DNA from: Clostridiaceae bacterium JG1575 | GTDB lineage: Bacteria; Bacillota; Clostridia; Clostridiales; Clostridiaceae | Length of the DNA: 61,749 bases | Assembly (NCBI GenBank): GCA_002838815.1 | Contig: LQGW01000026.1 | Span: forward strand, 1-61,749 | Reading direction: 5' to 3' | Shown: positions 32,129 through 41,058 of the stretch, piece by piece | How the letters are laid out: the number at the start of each line of letters is the position of its first letter | Position numbering within the stretch: the stretch's first letter is position 1 | Made by a program: the position numbers and the translations under genes | The notes under the pieces: model-generated | What the model was told of the DNA's origin: nothing | What the model saw: only the letters and a program-made list of their open reading frames with translations | Databases searched by the model: none

Positions 32129-32809
32129 ATGGAACAACGAATTCAAGATCTGCCCCGAATGGAGCGTCCTCAAGAACGACTGACCAAATACGGCGCGAGC
32201 TTTTTATCCAACGCAGAGTTATTGGCGGTCATTCTTCGCTCGGGAACCCGAAAGGAAGGTATTTTGGGCCTCACGGGCAAGCTCTTGCGGGATTTTGGAG
32301 GCCTCAACGGCGTGCTGAACGCTGATTTTGAGGAGCTGACCCAGCAACAGGGCATTAAAAACGTCAAAGCCACGCAGCTTTTGGCGGTGGCGGAATTGGC
32401 CAAGCGCTATCGAAGCTACCGCTCGGGTGAAGAATATAAAATCTCCACCCCGCACCACGTGGCAGACCTTTTGCAGACGGAGATGAGGGATCAAAAACGG
32501 GAAGTCCTAAAAGTAATCATCCTCAACACCAAAAACGTGGTGTTGGGGGTGGTGGATGCTTCCGTGGGGACGCTCTCCAGTTCTATCGTGCATCCGCGCG
32601 ACATTTTCCGCAGCGCCATCACGCGCAATGCGGCCAGTATTATTTTAGTGCACAATCATCCCTCCGGAGATCCCACCCCTTCAGGGGATGACATACATTC
32701 CACGAGAAGAGTCCAAGAAGCGGGGACAATCCTAGGCATTGAGCTTTTGGATCACGTCATCATCGGGGGATCGGAATTTATCAGCCTAAAGGAAAAGGGA
32801 TTTTTGTAA
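32129..32809 (+). CDS. radC: RadC/JAMM-family protein
   Basis: 226 aa. The N-terminal helix-hairpin-helix region (PQERLTKYGASFLSNAELLA) is followed by a JAMM metalloprotease-like domain with HNHPSGDPTPSGDD. Despite its name a role in DNA repair is doubtful. It sits between maf and mreB as in many Firmicutes. Confidence 0.94.
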   Translation: MEQRIQDLPRMERPQERLTKYGASFLSNAELLAVILRSGTRKEGILGLTGKLLRDFGGLNGVLNADFEELTQQQGIKNVKATQLLAVAELAKRYRSYRSGEEYKISTPHHVADLLQTEMRDQKREVLKVIILNTKNVVLGVVDASVGTLSSSIVHPRDIFRSAITRNAASIILVHNHPSGDPTPSGDDIHSTRRVQEAGTILGIELLDHVIIGGSEFISLKEKGFL

Positions 32810-32836
32810 CGGAACATCAGAAGGAGACCGGGAGAT

Positions 32837-33880
32837 ATGAGTTTATTTAAAAAGCACAGCGAATTAGCCATTGATTTGGGCACCACCAATTCCTTGGTAT
32901 TTATCAAGGAGAAGGGCATTGTCCTTCGAGAACCTACCGTGGTTTGCTACAACACGGAACGCGATGTGGTGGAGACTGTGGGTCAGGATGCCCAGCGAAT
33001 GATTGGGCGCACCCCGGGGAATATGGTGGCGGTACGTCCTTTGCAAGACGGGGTGGTGGCGGAATACGACATGACCGTGGAGATGCTGCGCTACCTCGTG
33101 AGCAAAACGGTGCCAAAAACCGCCTTCACCACCCCACGGGCGATTATTTCTCATCCTTCAGGCGTCACTCAAGTGGAATTGACGGCCTTGCGCCGCGCGG
33201 CGGAGGAAGCGGTGGGAGACGATGTGCTTTTGATGGAAACCGCTCTCTCGGCGGCCATGGGAGCGGGTCTTCCCGTTTTTGACCCCATCGGCACCATGGT
33301 GGTGGACCTTGGCGGCGGCACCACAGAAATTGCCGTCCTCTCCTCCGGCGGCATCGTCATTGCCCGATCCCTTCGGGTGGGGGGCGAGGAACTCGATGAA
33401 GCCATCATCTCCTATGTACGACGGCACCTAAAGCTCCTCATCGGGGAGCGGACGGCCGAAGAAATCAAGATCAATCTGGGCGTAGCCAAAACCAAGAAAA
33501 CCTTGGACGCACGCGGCTATTTGGATACGGAGTACGAGAAATCCATGCAGATTAAGGGACGGGATCTGGACACCGGATTGCCCAAGGACCTCAAGATCAC
33601 CCAAGGCGATGTGGCCGAAGCCCTGGAATATCCCATCTCCCGCATCGTTGAAGCCATCTTGACCATCCTTGAAAAAACCCCGCCCGAGCTTGCCGCGGAC
33701 ATCAACGAAAAAGGCATCACCCTCACAGGGGGCGGCGCGGAACTGCACCATTTGGCTCAACGCATTTCCGAGGAAACGGAAATGCAAGTCTACAAAGCAG
33801 AAAACGCGCTGGACTGCGTAGCCATCGGCTCCGGCATTGCCCTCAACCGGTTTGATGAATTGGCAAAGAGCTTACGATGA
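32837..33880 (+). CDS. mreB: Rod-shape protein MreB
   Basis: Actin-like filament ATPase of 347 aa that directs elongation-mode wall synthesis at the inner membrane face. Phosphate-1 DLGTTNSLVF, phosphate-2 MVVDLGGGTTEIAVLS and adenosine motif GITLTGGGAELHHL are clear. AAGGAGACCGGGAGAT precedes the ATG. Its stop overlaps mreC (ATGA). Confidence 0.97.
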   Translation: MSLFKKHSELAIDLGTTNSLVFIKEKGIVLREPTVVCYNTERDVVETVGQDAQRMIGRTPGNMVAVRPLQDGVVAEYDMTVEMLRYLVSKTVPKTAFTTPRAIISHPSGVTQVELTALRRAAEEAVGDDVLLMETALSAAMGAGLPVFDPIGTMVVDLGGGTTEIAVLSSGGIVIARSLRVGGEELDEAIISYVRRHLKLLIGERTAEEIKINLGVAKTKKTLDARGYLDTEYEKSMQIKGRDLDTGLPKDLKITQGDVAEALEYPISRIVEAILTILEKTPPELAADINEKGITLTGGGAELHHLAQRISEETEMQVYKAENALDCVAIGSGIALNRFDELAKSLR

Positions 33881-34728
33881 ACAAAAAAAAGCAAAACTCC
33901 CGTTTTTTTGCCGTCTTGGTCCTCTTGACGGTGCTTTTGGGAGGCGTCATCTTCTATAGCATGCGCTACGGCTATTCCGATCCGGTAACGGGCCGCGCGG
34001 GCGCCTTCTTGAATCCAGTGCAGAAATTAGGCTATCGGCTCAACCAGCGGGTGGAACGCTTCATCCACTTTTACTACAACTATGAAGCCATTGAGAAAGA
34101 AAACACCCGCCTTAAGGAACAGGTAGCTCAAAGTGCCGATAAGGTTCGGCGCTTTGATGAACTGCAAAAAGAAAATGTCGAGCTCAAAGCCATGTTTCAA
34201 TATAAGGAGCGCCACGGTCAATACAACTACGTGGGCACCAACGTCATCAATCGCTCCCTTTCGGGCCTCTCGCCCAGCTATACGTTGGATAAGGGCACCA
34301 AGGACGGCATTAAAAAGGGTATGGTGGTCATCACCTATGAAGGACTGGCCGGGCAAATCACTCAGGTGTTTCCAAAGCACTCCATTTTAGAAACGATTTC
34401 CTCGGAGAACATCCGCGCCTCGGTGATCAGCGCCGGCAAGAAGGATTTTGAAGGCATCTTGTCGGGGACGGTCATTGCCGGACGCTCCAACATGGCCATC
34501 ATCAACGAAATGTCTTTAGAGGCAGCCATAGCTCCTGGCGACGACATCGTCACCTCGGGCATCGGAGGCTTTTATCCTCCGGACATTTACGTCGGGAAAA
34601 TTGAGTCGGTGACGGAAGATCGCGGCAAGCTGATGAAATCCGCCATCGTCAAGCCGGCGGTGACCTTCAGTGGCGGGGAACGATTCTTTATCGTTTTGCC
34701 TAAGAATATGGAGGATTTGACCTACTGA
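33877..34728 (+). CDS. mreC: Rod-shape protein MreC
   Basis: 283 aa with one N-terminal membrane segment (FFAVLVLLTVLLGGVIFYS), then a coiled coil (YEAIEKENTRLKEQVAQSAD) and the beta-rich MreC domain. It scaffolds penicillin-binding proteins outside the membrane. It overlaps mreB by 4 bp and mreD by 1 bp. Confidence 0.95.
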   Translation: MNKKKQNSRFFAVLVLLTVLLGGVIFYSMRYGYSDPVTGRAGAFLNPVQKLGYRLNQRVERFIHFYYNYEAIEKENTRLKEQVAQSADKVRRFDELQKENVELKAMFQYKERHGQYNYVGTNVINRSLSGLSPSYTLDKGTKDGIKKGMVVITYEGLAGQITQVFPKHSILETISSENIRASVISAGKKDFEGILSGTVIAGRSNMAIINEMSLEAAIAPGDDIVTSGIGGFYPPDIYVGKIESVTEDRGKLMKSAIVKPAVTFSGGERFFIVLPKNMEDLTY

Positions 34729-35216
34729 TGAAAAAGAGCATCTTAACCCTCATAACCCTGTTTTTGTTTCTCCTAGAAGCCATGATCTTTTCCCGCTGGA
34801 CCGTAGAGGGCGTAGGGCTTCCCTTAGTCTTGACCTTTGGTCTGGCGGTGGCGGTCACTGGGGATCGATGGGACGTTCTATTCATTGCCCTTTTGACCGG
34901 CTTTTTACAGGATCTTTACGTCAGCCACTGGTATGGACTTCATATGCTGGTGAACCTATATGTGTTCCTTGGGGTCCATCTTTTGAAAAACCATCTGCGC
35001 CAAGAAAAGAATGTGTTGATGGCGGGGGTCATGGTCTTGGCCTGCGTGATGCGCTCCTTGATCGTTTGGGGCGTATATACAGCCTCTGGACTTACCCTTC
35101 GCTGGCAGGCCATCCCCGTACTGGCCTTCATGACCCTTGTTCTTGCTTTTCCCGCGCTTTGGGGGGCTCGCAGCTTCTATAAACCTCCTGCGCTTCGACA
35201 CCGTCTGCGGGGATGA
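34728..35216 (+). CDS. mreD: Rod-shape protein MreD
   Basis: 162 aa, almost entirely hydrophobic with about five membrane segments; LLTGFLQDLYVSHWYGLHML is the MreD hallmark. Its start shares one base with the mreC stop (TGATG). Works with MreC and RodA in elongation. Confidence 0.9.
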   Translation: MKKSILTLITLFLFLLEAMIFSRWTVEGVGLPLVLTFGLAVAVTGDRWDVLFIALLTGFLQDLYVSHWYGLHMLVNLYVFLGVHLLKNHLRQEKNVLMAGVMVLACVMRSLIVWGVYTASGLTLRWQAIPVLAFMTLVLAFPALWGARSFYKPPALRHRLRG

Positions 35217-35277
35217 TTGATATGTCCAAGAGTGGACAATTTCATCCCATATGCCTTTTTAGGCCCATGAGGAACCC

Positions 35278-36057
35278 ATGATCGTATGCATCTATTCCGC
35301 CAAGGAGGGCGTCGGCGGCTCGACCTTAGCGGTTCTGCTCGCCGCCCTTCGCGCCGCATCCCACCCCACCATTCTTTTGGATGCGGGGGAGATGCCCAGT
35401 CATGACATATACACCAAGCAGGATCAAAAGATCCGCCCGGATTTTCAGGGCGACCCCGGGACGCTCACGACGCCCCGGGGCTTTTCAAAGCTTCGGACGG
35501 GACGTGTTGCGCCCACAAAAGAAAGCCTAGAGCTCATCCTGCCGTTCCTATTGCAGGAGCGGTCAAAAGAGGAGTGGATCTTTTTGGACGGCGCGCCTGA
35601 TTTTTGGCGTCCCGCACTGCAAGCCCAACAAGGTTTGCCCGCTCTGGTGGTGATCAGCCAGGACAATACGGTCCTACGCTCAGCGGACCGACTGCTGGGG
35701 GAATTTCATCGAAGCGGCCGCAGCGCGACCCTCATCATCAATCAATGGGAAGAGACCTCGTCGGACTTTATGGAGGACCTCTACCGTCTCTTTGAAGAAG
35801 AGGTATTGGGGACCCTTCCGCGAGTGGGCGCCCTGCGCTCGGCGCTCAATCAAGGGGAGCTTGCGATTGCGCTTACCCTGATGGAACGCCCTTTGCAGGA
35901 GCTCTTAGACTCTTTGACGGCCCTCGCCCAAGGAGCGCCCTTAGCGCTGGGGGGGACTCCAGCGATAGAGCAACCAAGCGAAGCCGCCCAGGGCTTCTTT
36001 CAACGCCTTCGCCGTCGCTGGAGCAAAAAAGAGCCCACGCCCAATGAGGAGCAATGA
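35278..36057 (+). CDS. MinD/ParA-like protein with degenerate P-loop
   Basis: 259 aa in the position where Firmicutes often carry minC-minD. The N-terminus MIVCIYSAKEGVGGSTLAVLLA aligns with the deviant Walker A KGGVGKTT, but the P-loop Lys is Gly (KEGVGGST). WIFLDGAPDF stands where MinD has a conserved DSPAG-type motif. No amphipathic membrane-targeting helix of MinD type is obvious; the tail is basic (FFQRLRRRWSKKE). No MinC or MinE is adjacent. ATP hydrolysis therefore looks doubtful. It is coupled to rodA by a 4-bp overlap, so a cell-envelope role is likely. Confidence 0.6.
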   Translation: MIVCIYSAKEGVGGSTLAVLLAALRAASHPTILLDAGEMPSHDIYTKQDQKIRPDFQGDPGTLTTPRGFSKLRTGRVAPTKESLELILPFLLQERSKEEWIFLDGAPDFWRPALQAQQGLPALVVISQDNTVLRSADRLLGEFHRSGRSATLIINQWEETSSDFMEDLYRLFEEEVLGTLPRVGALRSALNQGELAIALTLMERPLQELLDSLTALAQGAPLALGGTPAIEQPSEAAQGFFQRLRRRWSKKEPTPNEEQ

Positions 36058-37238
36058 CTATGAACTATCTCAAAAAACTATTTCATTTCCGAGCGAAGGA
36101 TCTTTTGCACTTGGATTACCTGGCGCTCATTCCCTGCATCGCTTTGGTCCTCTTTGGCGCCTACAATATCTTTTTATCCACGCGCAAGGACTACGGGACG
36201 CACTATCTGAAAATGCAGCTGATCTTCTTCGCTGTGGGCTTTTTCGTCATGATCCTCATCGTCGCCATGGATCAAAAGCGCGCCATGCTCCTCATTCCGG
36301 TTTTTTACGGATTGGTGATGGTTCTCTTGGTGGCGGTATTGTTCACAGACCGCCGTTTCGGGACTTCGGGCTGGTTTCAGGTAGGGCCGGTGACCGTTCA
36401 GCCGGCGGAACTTGCCAAGCTCGCCATCCTAATGATGACGGCCAAGCAGGTGGAGGATTGCCAAGGAAAGGTCAACAGCCCCAAAAACTTTCTGAAGATT
36501 GTGGGCTTCGCGCTGTTGCCCATGATCCTTATGATGCTTCAACCGGAAATGGGGTTGACCATGGTCTCCTTCTTCATCGTCCTTGCGATCTTTTTCGTCA
36601 TGGGCCTGAAACTCTGGGTAATCCTCGGTGGCGGCGTGCTGCTATTGGGCTCCATCCTTGCGGCCCTTCGCACGTCCATTATTCCAGAGCACTGGCGTCA
36701 CCGCCTCTTTGCCTTCCTCGCGGGCAGTGGCGGCTCCTATGATACCTTCCAGCTGGATACGGCACGCATCTCCATCGGCTCAGGACAGCTTCGCGGCGCC
36801 GTCAATCCGGGCTATTACAATTGGATCCCGGTCAATTTTTCGGACTTCATTTTTGCCGTGATCGCCGAAAATTTTGGTTTCCTTGGGGCCCTAGGGGTCT
36901 TATTCGCGTTTACTTTGGTGCTTGTTCGTCTTTTGGTGCTGGCCAAAAAGGGAGAAAACTATTTTTCCCGGGCCATCGGCGCTGGCATGTTCGGCCTATT
37001 GCTCTTCTCGGTGCTGCAAAACATCGGCATGACCATCGGCATCATGCCCATTTCCGGCATCACGTTGCCTTTTGTCTCTTATGGCGGCTCATCCCTAGTG
37101 ACGAATTTTATGGCCTTGGGCCTGGTCCTCAATGCGGGGCTTTTGCGGGGAAAAACCAAAAACGTCGGTTACGTGCCCATGCCCTATCAAAGAAAGCGAC
37201 ACCGCGCCACTTTGGCCGAGCAAAAAGGAGCGTTATGA
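36054..37238 (+). CDS. rodA: RodA/FtsW-family peptidoglycan polymerase
   Basis: SEDS-family protein of 394 aa with about ten membrane segments that polymerises lipid II. Motifs include TVQPAELAKLAILMM, LQPEMGLTMV and the C-terminal GIMPISGITLPFVSYGGSS. Linkage to mreBCD argues for RodA rather than FtsW. The ATG at 36054 overlaps the upstream stop; ATG 36060 is also possible. It overlaps the RNase gene by 4 bp. Confidence 0.92.
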   Translation: MTMNYLKKLFHFRAKDLLHLDYLALIPCIALVLFGAYNIFLSTRKDYGTHYLKMQLIFFAVGFFVMILIVAMDQKRAMLLIPVFYGLVMVLLVAVLFTDRRFGTSGWFQVGPVTVQPAELAKLAILMMTAKQVEDCQGKVNSPKNFLKIVGFALLPMILMMLQPEMGLTMVSFFIVLAIFFVMGLKLWVILGGGVLLLGSILAALRTSIIPEHWRHRLFAFLAGSGGSYDTFQLDTARISIGSGQLRGAVNPGYYNWIPVNFSDFIFAVIAENFGFLGALGVLFAFTLVLVRLLVLAKKGENYFSRAIGAGMFGLLLFSVLQNIGMTIGIMPISGITLPFVSYGGSSLVTNFMALGLVLNAGLLRGKTKNVGYVPMPYQRKRHRATLAEQKGAL

Positions 37239-38611
37239 TTTTAGTTCATGAACGGGGTCCTTTTCTTCGAACGGCTCTTTTATCGCAGGGCCGTCTCGTT
37301 CATTTATGGGTGGAACCTTGCGGCCCCCTCGTACGGGTGGGGGAGGTTTATCTGGGCATTGTCAAATCTTTGGCCCGAGCCCAAAAGGCCGCTTTTTTGG
37401 ACCTCGGGGACGGACAAAGCGGCTATCTTCCCTTGAGAGGCGGCCCGGAGCCGCGGGTGGGTGATGCGTTGACCGTACAGATTCAGCGGAGTCCTTGTGG
37501 AGAGAAAAAAGCGAAGGTCAGCCGGCAGATTGTTCTGAGCGAGGACGCCTTGGTTTTGAAAAAAGGGGAAGGGGTGGCCCTGGCCAAGGACGTTAAGCGC
37601 AACCGGTTTTTGAAGGAACATGGAGTAAAAACAGGCCACGAAGGCTTTTTGACCATTTACCGAGCTGGGGCAAATTACTGCGATCGGGCGGCCTTGGAGG
37701 GGCAGGAAGAGAAGCTCGTCCACGCCTTTCGAGCGTTGGAGGGAGTGGAGCGCACGCGGCGAGGGCCCGGACGGCTGTGGCGCCCTGAGCCCCAAGCCCT
37801 TAGCTTGGCGCGCCGACTTAGAAACCGCGGTCTTTCCTTTGAGGTGTGGACCAACGAGGCGGCTTTTTCCAAGGAAATCACCGCCTATGGGCCAAAGACG
37901 GTGCACCTTTTGCCAAAGGAGTCGTCGCCGCTGGCCGACCTTGGGGTCGAAGAGGAGATCCTCGCTCTTCGCTCGGCGCGGGTGCCCTTACCGGGGGGCG
38001 GCAATCTTTGCATTCAAGAGACGGAAGCCATGGCGGTGATCGACGTCAACGGGGGCGCGCAGGGCGGAAATCTAGAGCCCTTAGGCATCGCAGCGCTTAA
38101 TGAGGAAGCCTTGAAAGAGGCCCTGCGCCAAATTCGACTGCGAAACCTCTCAGGACTCATTGTTTTGGACTGTGTGGAAATGGAGGAGGAATCGGCGCAG
38201 GCGTTTTTCGCCAAAGCTCAGGCTCTTTGCCGCGCCGAAGACGTCCATACCCGGGTCTATCCCTTGACGAGTCTGCAACGCCTGGAGATCAGTCGACAAA
38301 AAAAGGGGCTGCCGCTGTCAAAGACGCTCTTTCAGGCGCCCCCTCCCGGAGCCTTGCCCCTCTCCCGCGAATACCTTCTTTATCTCCTCATGGCTCATCT
38401 TCGGGTGCGGGGGGACGGCGCGCAGAAAACGACGGTGACCTTGCAGGCGGAGTACGAACGGCATCGGGTGTTTTTGCAACAGGCGCTTACCCAAGAGTGG
38501 CCCGGAGTGCGCCTGGCCTTTAAGGACCCGGAGGATGGGGATTCCCAGGATCCGCCGCTTTATCGCATGTCCGCTCGCTGGGGCGAAGAACCAGCAAAAG
38601 CAGGTGCATAG
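37235..38611 (+). CDS. rng: Ribonuclease E/G family protein
   Basis: 458 aa. An S1-like domain (YLGIVKSLARAQKAAFLDLGDGQSGYLP) is followed by the catalytic region: AMAVIDVNGGAQGG and LRNLSGLIVLDCVEM keep the two Asp residues that bind Mg. It should cleave single-stranded RNA ends and process rRNA or mRNA. The usual CPxCxG zinc-link that joins subunits is absent; the region after the second Asp reads LPLSKTLFQAPPPGALP. ATG 37235 overlaps the rodA stop. Confidence 0.87.
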   Translation: MILVHERGPFLRTALLSQGRLVHLWVEPCGPLVRVGEVYLGIVKSLARAQKAAFLDLGDGQSGYLPLRGGPEPRVGDALTVQIQRSPCGEKKAKVSRQIVLSEDALVLKKGEGVALAKDVKRNRFLKEHGVKTGHEGFLTIYRAGANYCDRAALEGQEEKLVHAFRALEGVERTRRGPGRLWRPEPQALSLARRLRNRGLSFEVWTNEAAFSKEITAYGPKTVHLLPKESSPLADLGVEEEILALRSARVPLPGGGNLCIQETEAMAVIDVNGGAQGGNLEPLGIAALNEEALKEALRQIRLRNLSGLIVLDCVEMEEESAQAFFAKAQALCRAEDVHTRVYPLTSLQRLEISRQKKGLPLSKTLFQAPPPGALPLSREYLLYLLMAHLRVRGDGAQKTTVTLQAEYERHRVFLQQALTQEWPGVRLAFKDPEDGDSQDPPLYRMSARWGEEPAKAGA

Positions 38612-38613
38612 GT

Positions 38614-39765
38614 ATGGCCAATATGTTGGACTATCTAGAGGAGGTTCGGGACACCTCCATGGCCGAACTTCCCTTTAATGAAGTAGATGCGCTGCTTTTT
38701 TGCCAGCTGACGTACTGGCCGTTTTTAGGCGTCATCTCTGCGCAAGGGACCCGAAAAGCTTTGGGGGAGGCGATTCAAGATCCCGCCCTTTGGCAAAGCC
38801 CGGCCCAAAAACACGCGGCGGTTCATGACCTGGACTATGGCCTCTTGGAGAAGATGGGCAAAAGCCGTCGCTTTGGCGGGGTCCTTTTGAGCGACTGTGT
38901 GGACTCCGCCCGTAATGGAGAAGACGTTCAGTTTTCCGCCCTGGCTTGGCACTTTGGGGAGGAGAGCACCCTCGTCACCTTCCGCGGCACGGAGCCGACC
39001 CTCAAAAGCTGGCAGGAATCGGCCACCATGAGCTATCTGCCCGTAGCCAAAAGTCAAGAGATGGCCGCGATCTATTTGGCCGAGCGAGGGGACCATTTCA
39101 ATGAAAAACTTTACCTTGGGGGCCACTCCAAAGGGGGCAACCTCGCCCTTTATGCGGCGGTGCAGGCCCAAGAGTCGTTGCGCCGACGCCTCCAGTTTAT
39201 CTACAACATGGACGGCCCGGGGTTCAACGAGTCCGTGCGGTTGGACGCTCCTTTGCGCGCGCTCAATCCTCGCATCCGTACCTATGTGCCGCAGTCTTCC
39301 CTTGTGGGGATGCTCCTTTGTCATGAGGAGCCGGCGGTGGTGATCAAGAGTCGGGCGGTGGCGATTTTTCAACACGCTACCTATTCTTGGCAGGTGGAGG
39401 ACCACCACCTGGTGCGCCTGGGGGAGCTCTCCCCCATGGGGCAGTTTCATCGTCGGGTGATGAAGCGCTGGCTCTCGGCTCTAAGCGCCGAGGAAAAAGC
39501 GGAATTCATTGACAACGTGGCCGCGATTCTTCAAGGTTCCGACGAAGAAGTGGGCTTTTTACAGCGAATGACCCGAGCCCGTAGCGTCCTGCAGACCATG
39601 GATCCTGAAGAACAAGAGATTCTTAAAAAAACCCTCGTGGCCTTTAAGGATGCCTTCTTTGAAGGAGACGAAGCGCAGAAAGAAGTCGGCCGACGCATCG
39701 CCGGGATGTTTCAAAACTTGAAAAAGGTCATCCAAAAGCCTTTGCACCGGGATTCCCTCCGGTAG
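38614..39765 (+). CDS. DUF2974 alpha/beta-hydrolase-like protein
   Basis: 383 aa. The N-terminal MLDYLEEVRD...LPFNEVDALLFCQLTYWPF is the DUF2974 hallmark. The lipase-type elbow GGHSKGGNLALYAA holds the putative nucleophile Ser. No signal peptide is seen, so it should be cytoplasmic. It sits between rng and the L21 leader, an uncommon insertion in this conserved block. Substrate unknown. Confidence 0.78.
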   Translation: MANMLDYLEEVRDTSMAELPFNEVDALLFCQLTYWPFLGVISAQGTRKALGEAIQDPALWQSPAQKHAAVHDLDYGLLEKMGKSRRFGGVLLSDCVDSARNGEDVQFSALAWHFGEESTLVTFRGTEPTLKSWQESATMSYLPVAKSQEMAAIYLAERGDHFNEKLYLGGHSKGGNLALYAAVQAQESLRRRLQFIYNMDGPGFNESVRLDAPLRALNPRIRTYVPQSSLVGMLLCHEEPAVVIKSRAVAIFQHATYSWQVEDHHLVRLGELSPMGQFHRRVMKRWLSALSAEEKAEFIDNVAAILQGSDEEVGFLQRMTRARSVLQTMDPEEQEILKKTLVAFKDAFFEGDEAQKEVGRRIAGMFQNLKKVIQKPLHRDSLR

Positions 39766-39802
39766 TCTTGGGGGGCGTTTGGAAAATAATGGATCGATGG
39801 TG

Positions 39803-39831
39803 TGGACAAGGGGAATGGTCTGTGCTATCAT
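39803..39831 (+). promoter_or_regulatory. Promoter of the L21-L27 operon
   Basis: TGGACA (39803-39808), 17 bases, TATCAT (39826-39831), with a start near 39838. Confidence 0.7.
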
Positions 39832-39837
39832 GGTTCG

Positions 39838-39925
39838 GTAAGGCCGCACGACAAGGGCTTTTAAAAAACATCCTTCGGGATGTGCCCCCAAGGCGAGTAA
39901 CTGATAAGAGGAGGTGTTTCCAATT
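39838..39925 (+). ncRNA. Ribosomal protein L21 leader
   Basis: The leader holds the hairpin ACATCC-TTCG-GGATGT (39868-39883) with a UUCG tetraloop and, near the ribosome site, GGCGAGTAACTGATAAGAGG. Firmicutes have a conserved autoregulatory L21 leader at this place, and the layout fits it. A covariance search was not possible, so boundaries are approximate. Confidence 0.6.
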
Positions 39926-40237
39926 ATGTATGCTGTGTTGAAAACCGGCGGGAAGCAGTACAAAGTAACCGAAGGTGACGTGTTGTTCGTCGAAAAGCTG
40001 GAAGGCGATGTTGATTCGACCATTGAATTGACGGATGTGCTGGCTGTTGCCGGAGAAGAGGGACTAAAGCTCGGTGCTCCCGTTTTACAGGGCGCTAAAG
40101 TTGTGTGCAAGATTCTTGCTCAGGACAAAGCGAAGAAAGTCATCGTCTTTAAGTACAAACCCAAGAAAGACTATCGCAGAAAACAGGGTCACAGACAGCC
40201 CTATACCAAGCTCGTTGTCGAGCAGATCCAGGCGTAA
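39926..40237 (+). CDS. rplU: 50S ribosomal protein L21
   Basis: 103 aa. [25 protein letters not shown] and the C-terminal [19 protein letters not shown] are diagnostic. ATG 39926 is used; AGAGGAGGTG lies upstream. First gene of rplU-prp-rpmA. Confidence 0.98.
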   Translation: MYAVLKTGGKQYKVTEGDVLFVEKLEGDVDSTIELTDVLAVAGEEGLKLGAPVLQGAKVVCKILAQDKAKKVIVFKYKPKKDYRRKQGHRQPYTKLVVEQIQA

Positions 40238-40240
40238 TTC

Positions 40241-40576
40241 ATGATTACGGTACGGATCAGCGGGACGCCCGGCCGCCTCTCGGGGATGATCTTCGAGGGA
40301 CATGCAGACTTCGCTCAGTATGGGGAAGACATTATTTGCTCGGCGGTGACCGCCCAGCTGATGATGGCCTACAACGGACTAAGTCAAATTGCAAAGGCTC
40401 CAATGGCTAGTGCGCAGCTCGAATCAGGATGGTTCCTTTTTCGTCTGCTGCCCATGAGTCCGGAAAAACAGGCGAAGGCCCAGCTGATCATGCAGACTCT
40501 GAAAATGGGCCTGGAGAACATCCAAACTTTATACGAAGACCACATTAATGTAATTACAAATGAAATGGAGGTATAG
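40241..40576 (+). CDS. prp: Ribosomal-processing cysteine protease Prp
   Basis: 111 aa. The catalytic His is in FEGHADFAQYG and the Cys in DIICSAVTAQ. Prp removes the N-terminal extension of L27 in Firmicutes. It lies between rplU and rpmA, 3 bases after each preceding stop. The neighbouring L27 carries the matching LQFF cleavage sequence. Confidence 0.95.
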   Translation: MITVRISGTPGRLSGMIFEGHADFAQYGEDIICSAVTAQLMMAYNGLSQIAKAPMASAQLESGWFLFRLLPMSPEKQAKAQLIMQTLKMGLENIQTLYEDHINVITNEMEV

Positions 40577-40579
40577 CAC

Positions 40580-40879
40580 ATGCTGTTATTGAACCTGCAG
40601 TTTTTCGCCCACAAAAAGGGCGGCGGCAGCACCAAGAACGGTCGGGATTCCGAATCCAAACGCCTTGGTGTCAAATCCGCGGATGGAATGACGGTTCTTG
40701 CCGGTAATATTCTGGTCAGACAACGTGGCACGAAGATTCATCCCGGCCACAATGTAGGCCGCGGCAAAGATGATACGCTGTTTGCCAAGGTCACGGGCGT
40801 CGTTCGCTACGAACGTGTCGGCAAAGATAAGAAACGGGCCAGTGTTTATCCTGCGGCTTCCCTGGAAGTTGCGCAGTAA
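40580..40879 (+). CDS. rpmA: 50S ribosomal protein L27
   Basis: 99 aa. The N-terminus [20 protein letters not shown] shows the Firmicute extension that Prp cuts after LQFF to free AHKKGGGS, which reaches the peptidyl-transferase centre. The rest ([20 protein letters not shown]) is typical L27. Confidence 0.98.
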   Translation: MLLLNLQFFAHKKGGGSTKNGRDSESKRLGVKSADGMTVLAGNILVRQRGTKIHPGHNVGRGKDDTLFAKVTGVVRYERVGKDKKRASVYPAASLEVAQ

Positions 40880-40912
40880 AACGCTCCGCAACGAACAAGG
40901 AAACCCGATGAT

Positions 40913-40948
40913 GACCTGCTGATTGTTTGTCAGCAGGTCGTCTTTTTT
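40913..40948 (+). terminator. Terminator of the L21-L27 operon
   Basis: GACCTGCTGA (40913-40922) pairs with TCAGCAGGTC (40930-40939), with GTCTTTTTT after it. Confidence 0.95.
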
Positions 40949-41058
40949 GGCAATAGAACGTGGGGTCTGGTTCTTTGAACAATTTTGAAAGACCCGTAAG
41001 GAAATGGGCACATCCTATATTTGATGCCTATAATAAAACAAAAGGTAGGTGAAGATCC

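Noticed and set aside
36044-36742. 232-codon frame overlapping rodA
   Set aside because: It is an out-of-frame shadow of the RodA gene with a low-plausibility composition.
40085-41011. Antisense frames across rplU, prp and rpmA
   Set aside because: All three plus-strand proteins are unmistakable; the antisense frames have no family features.
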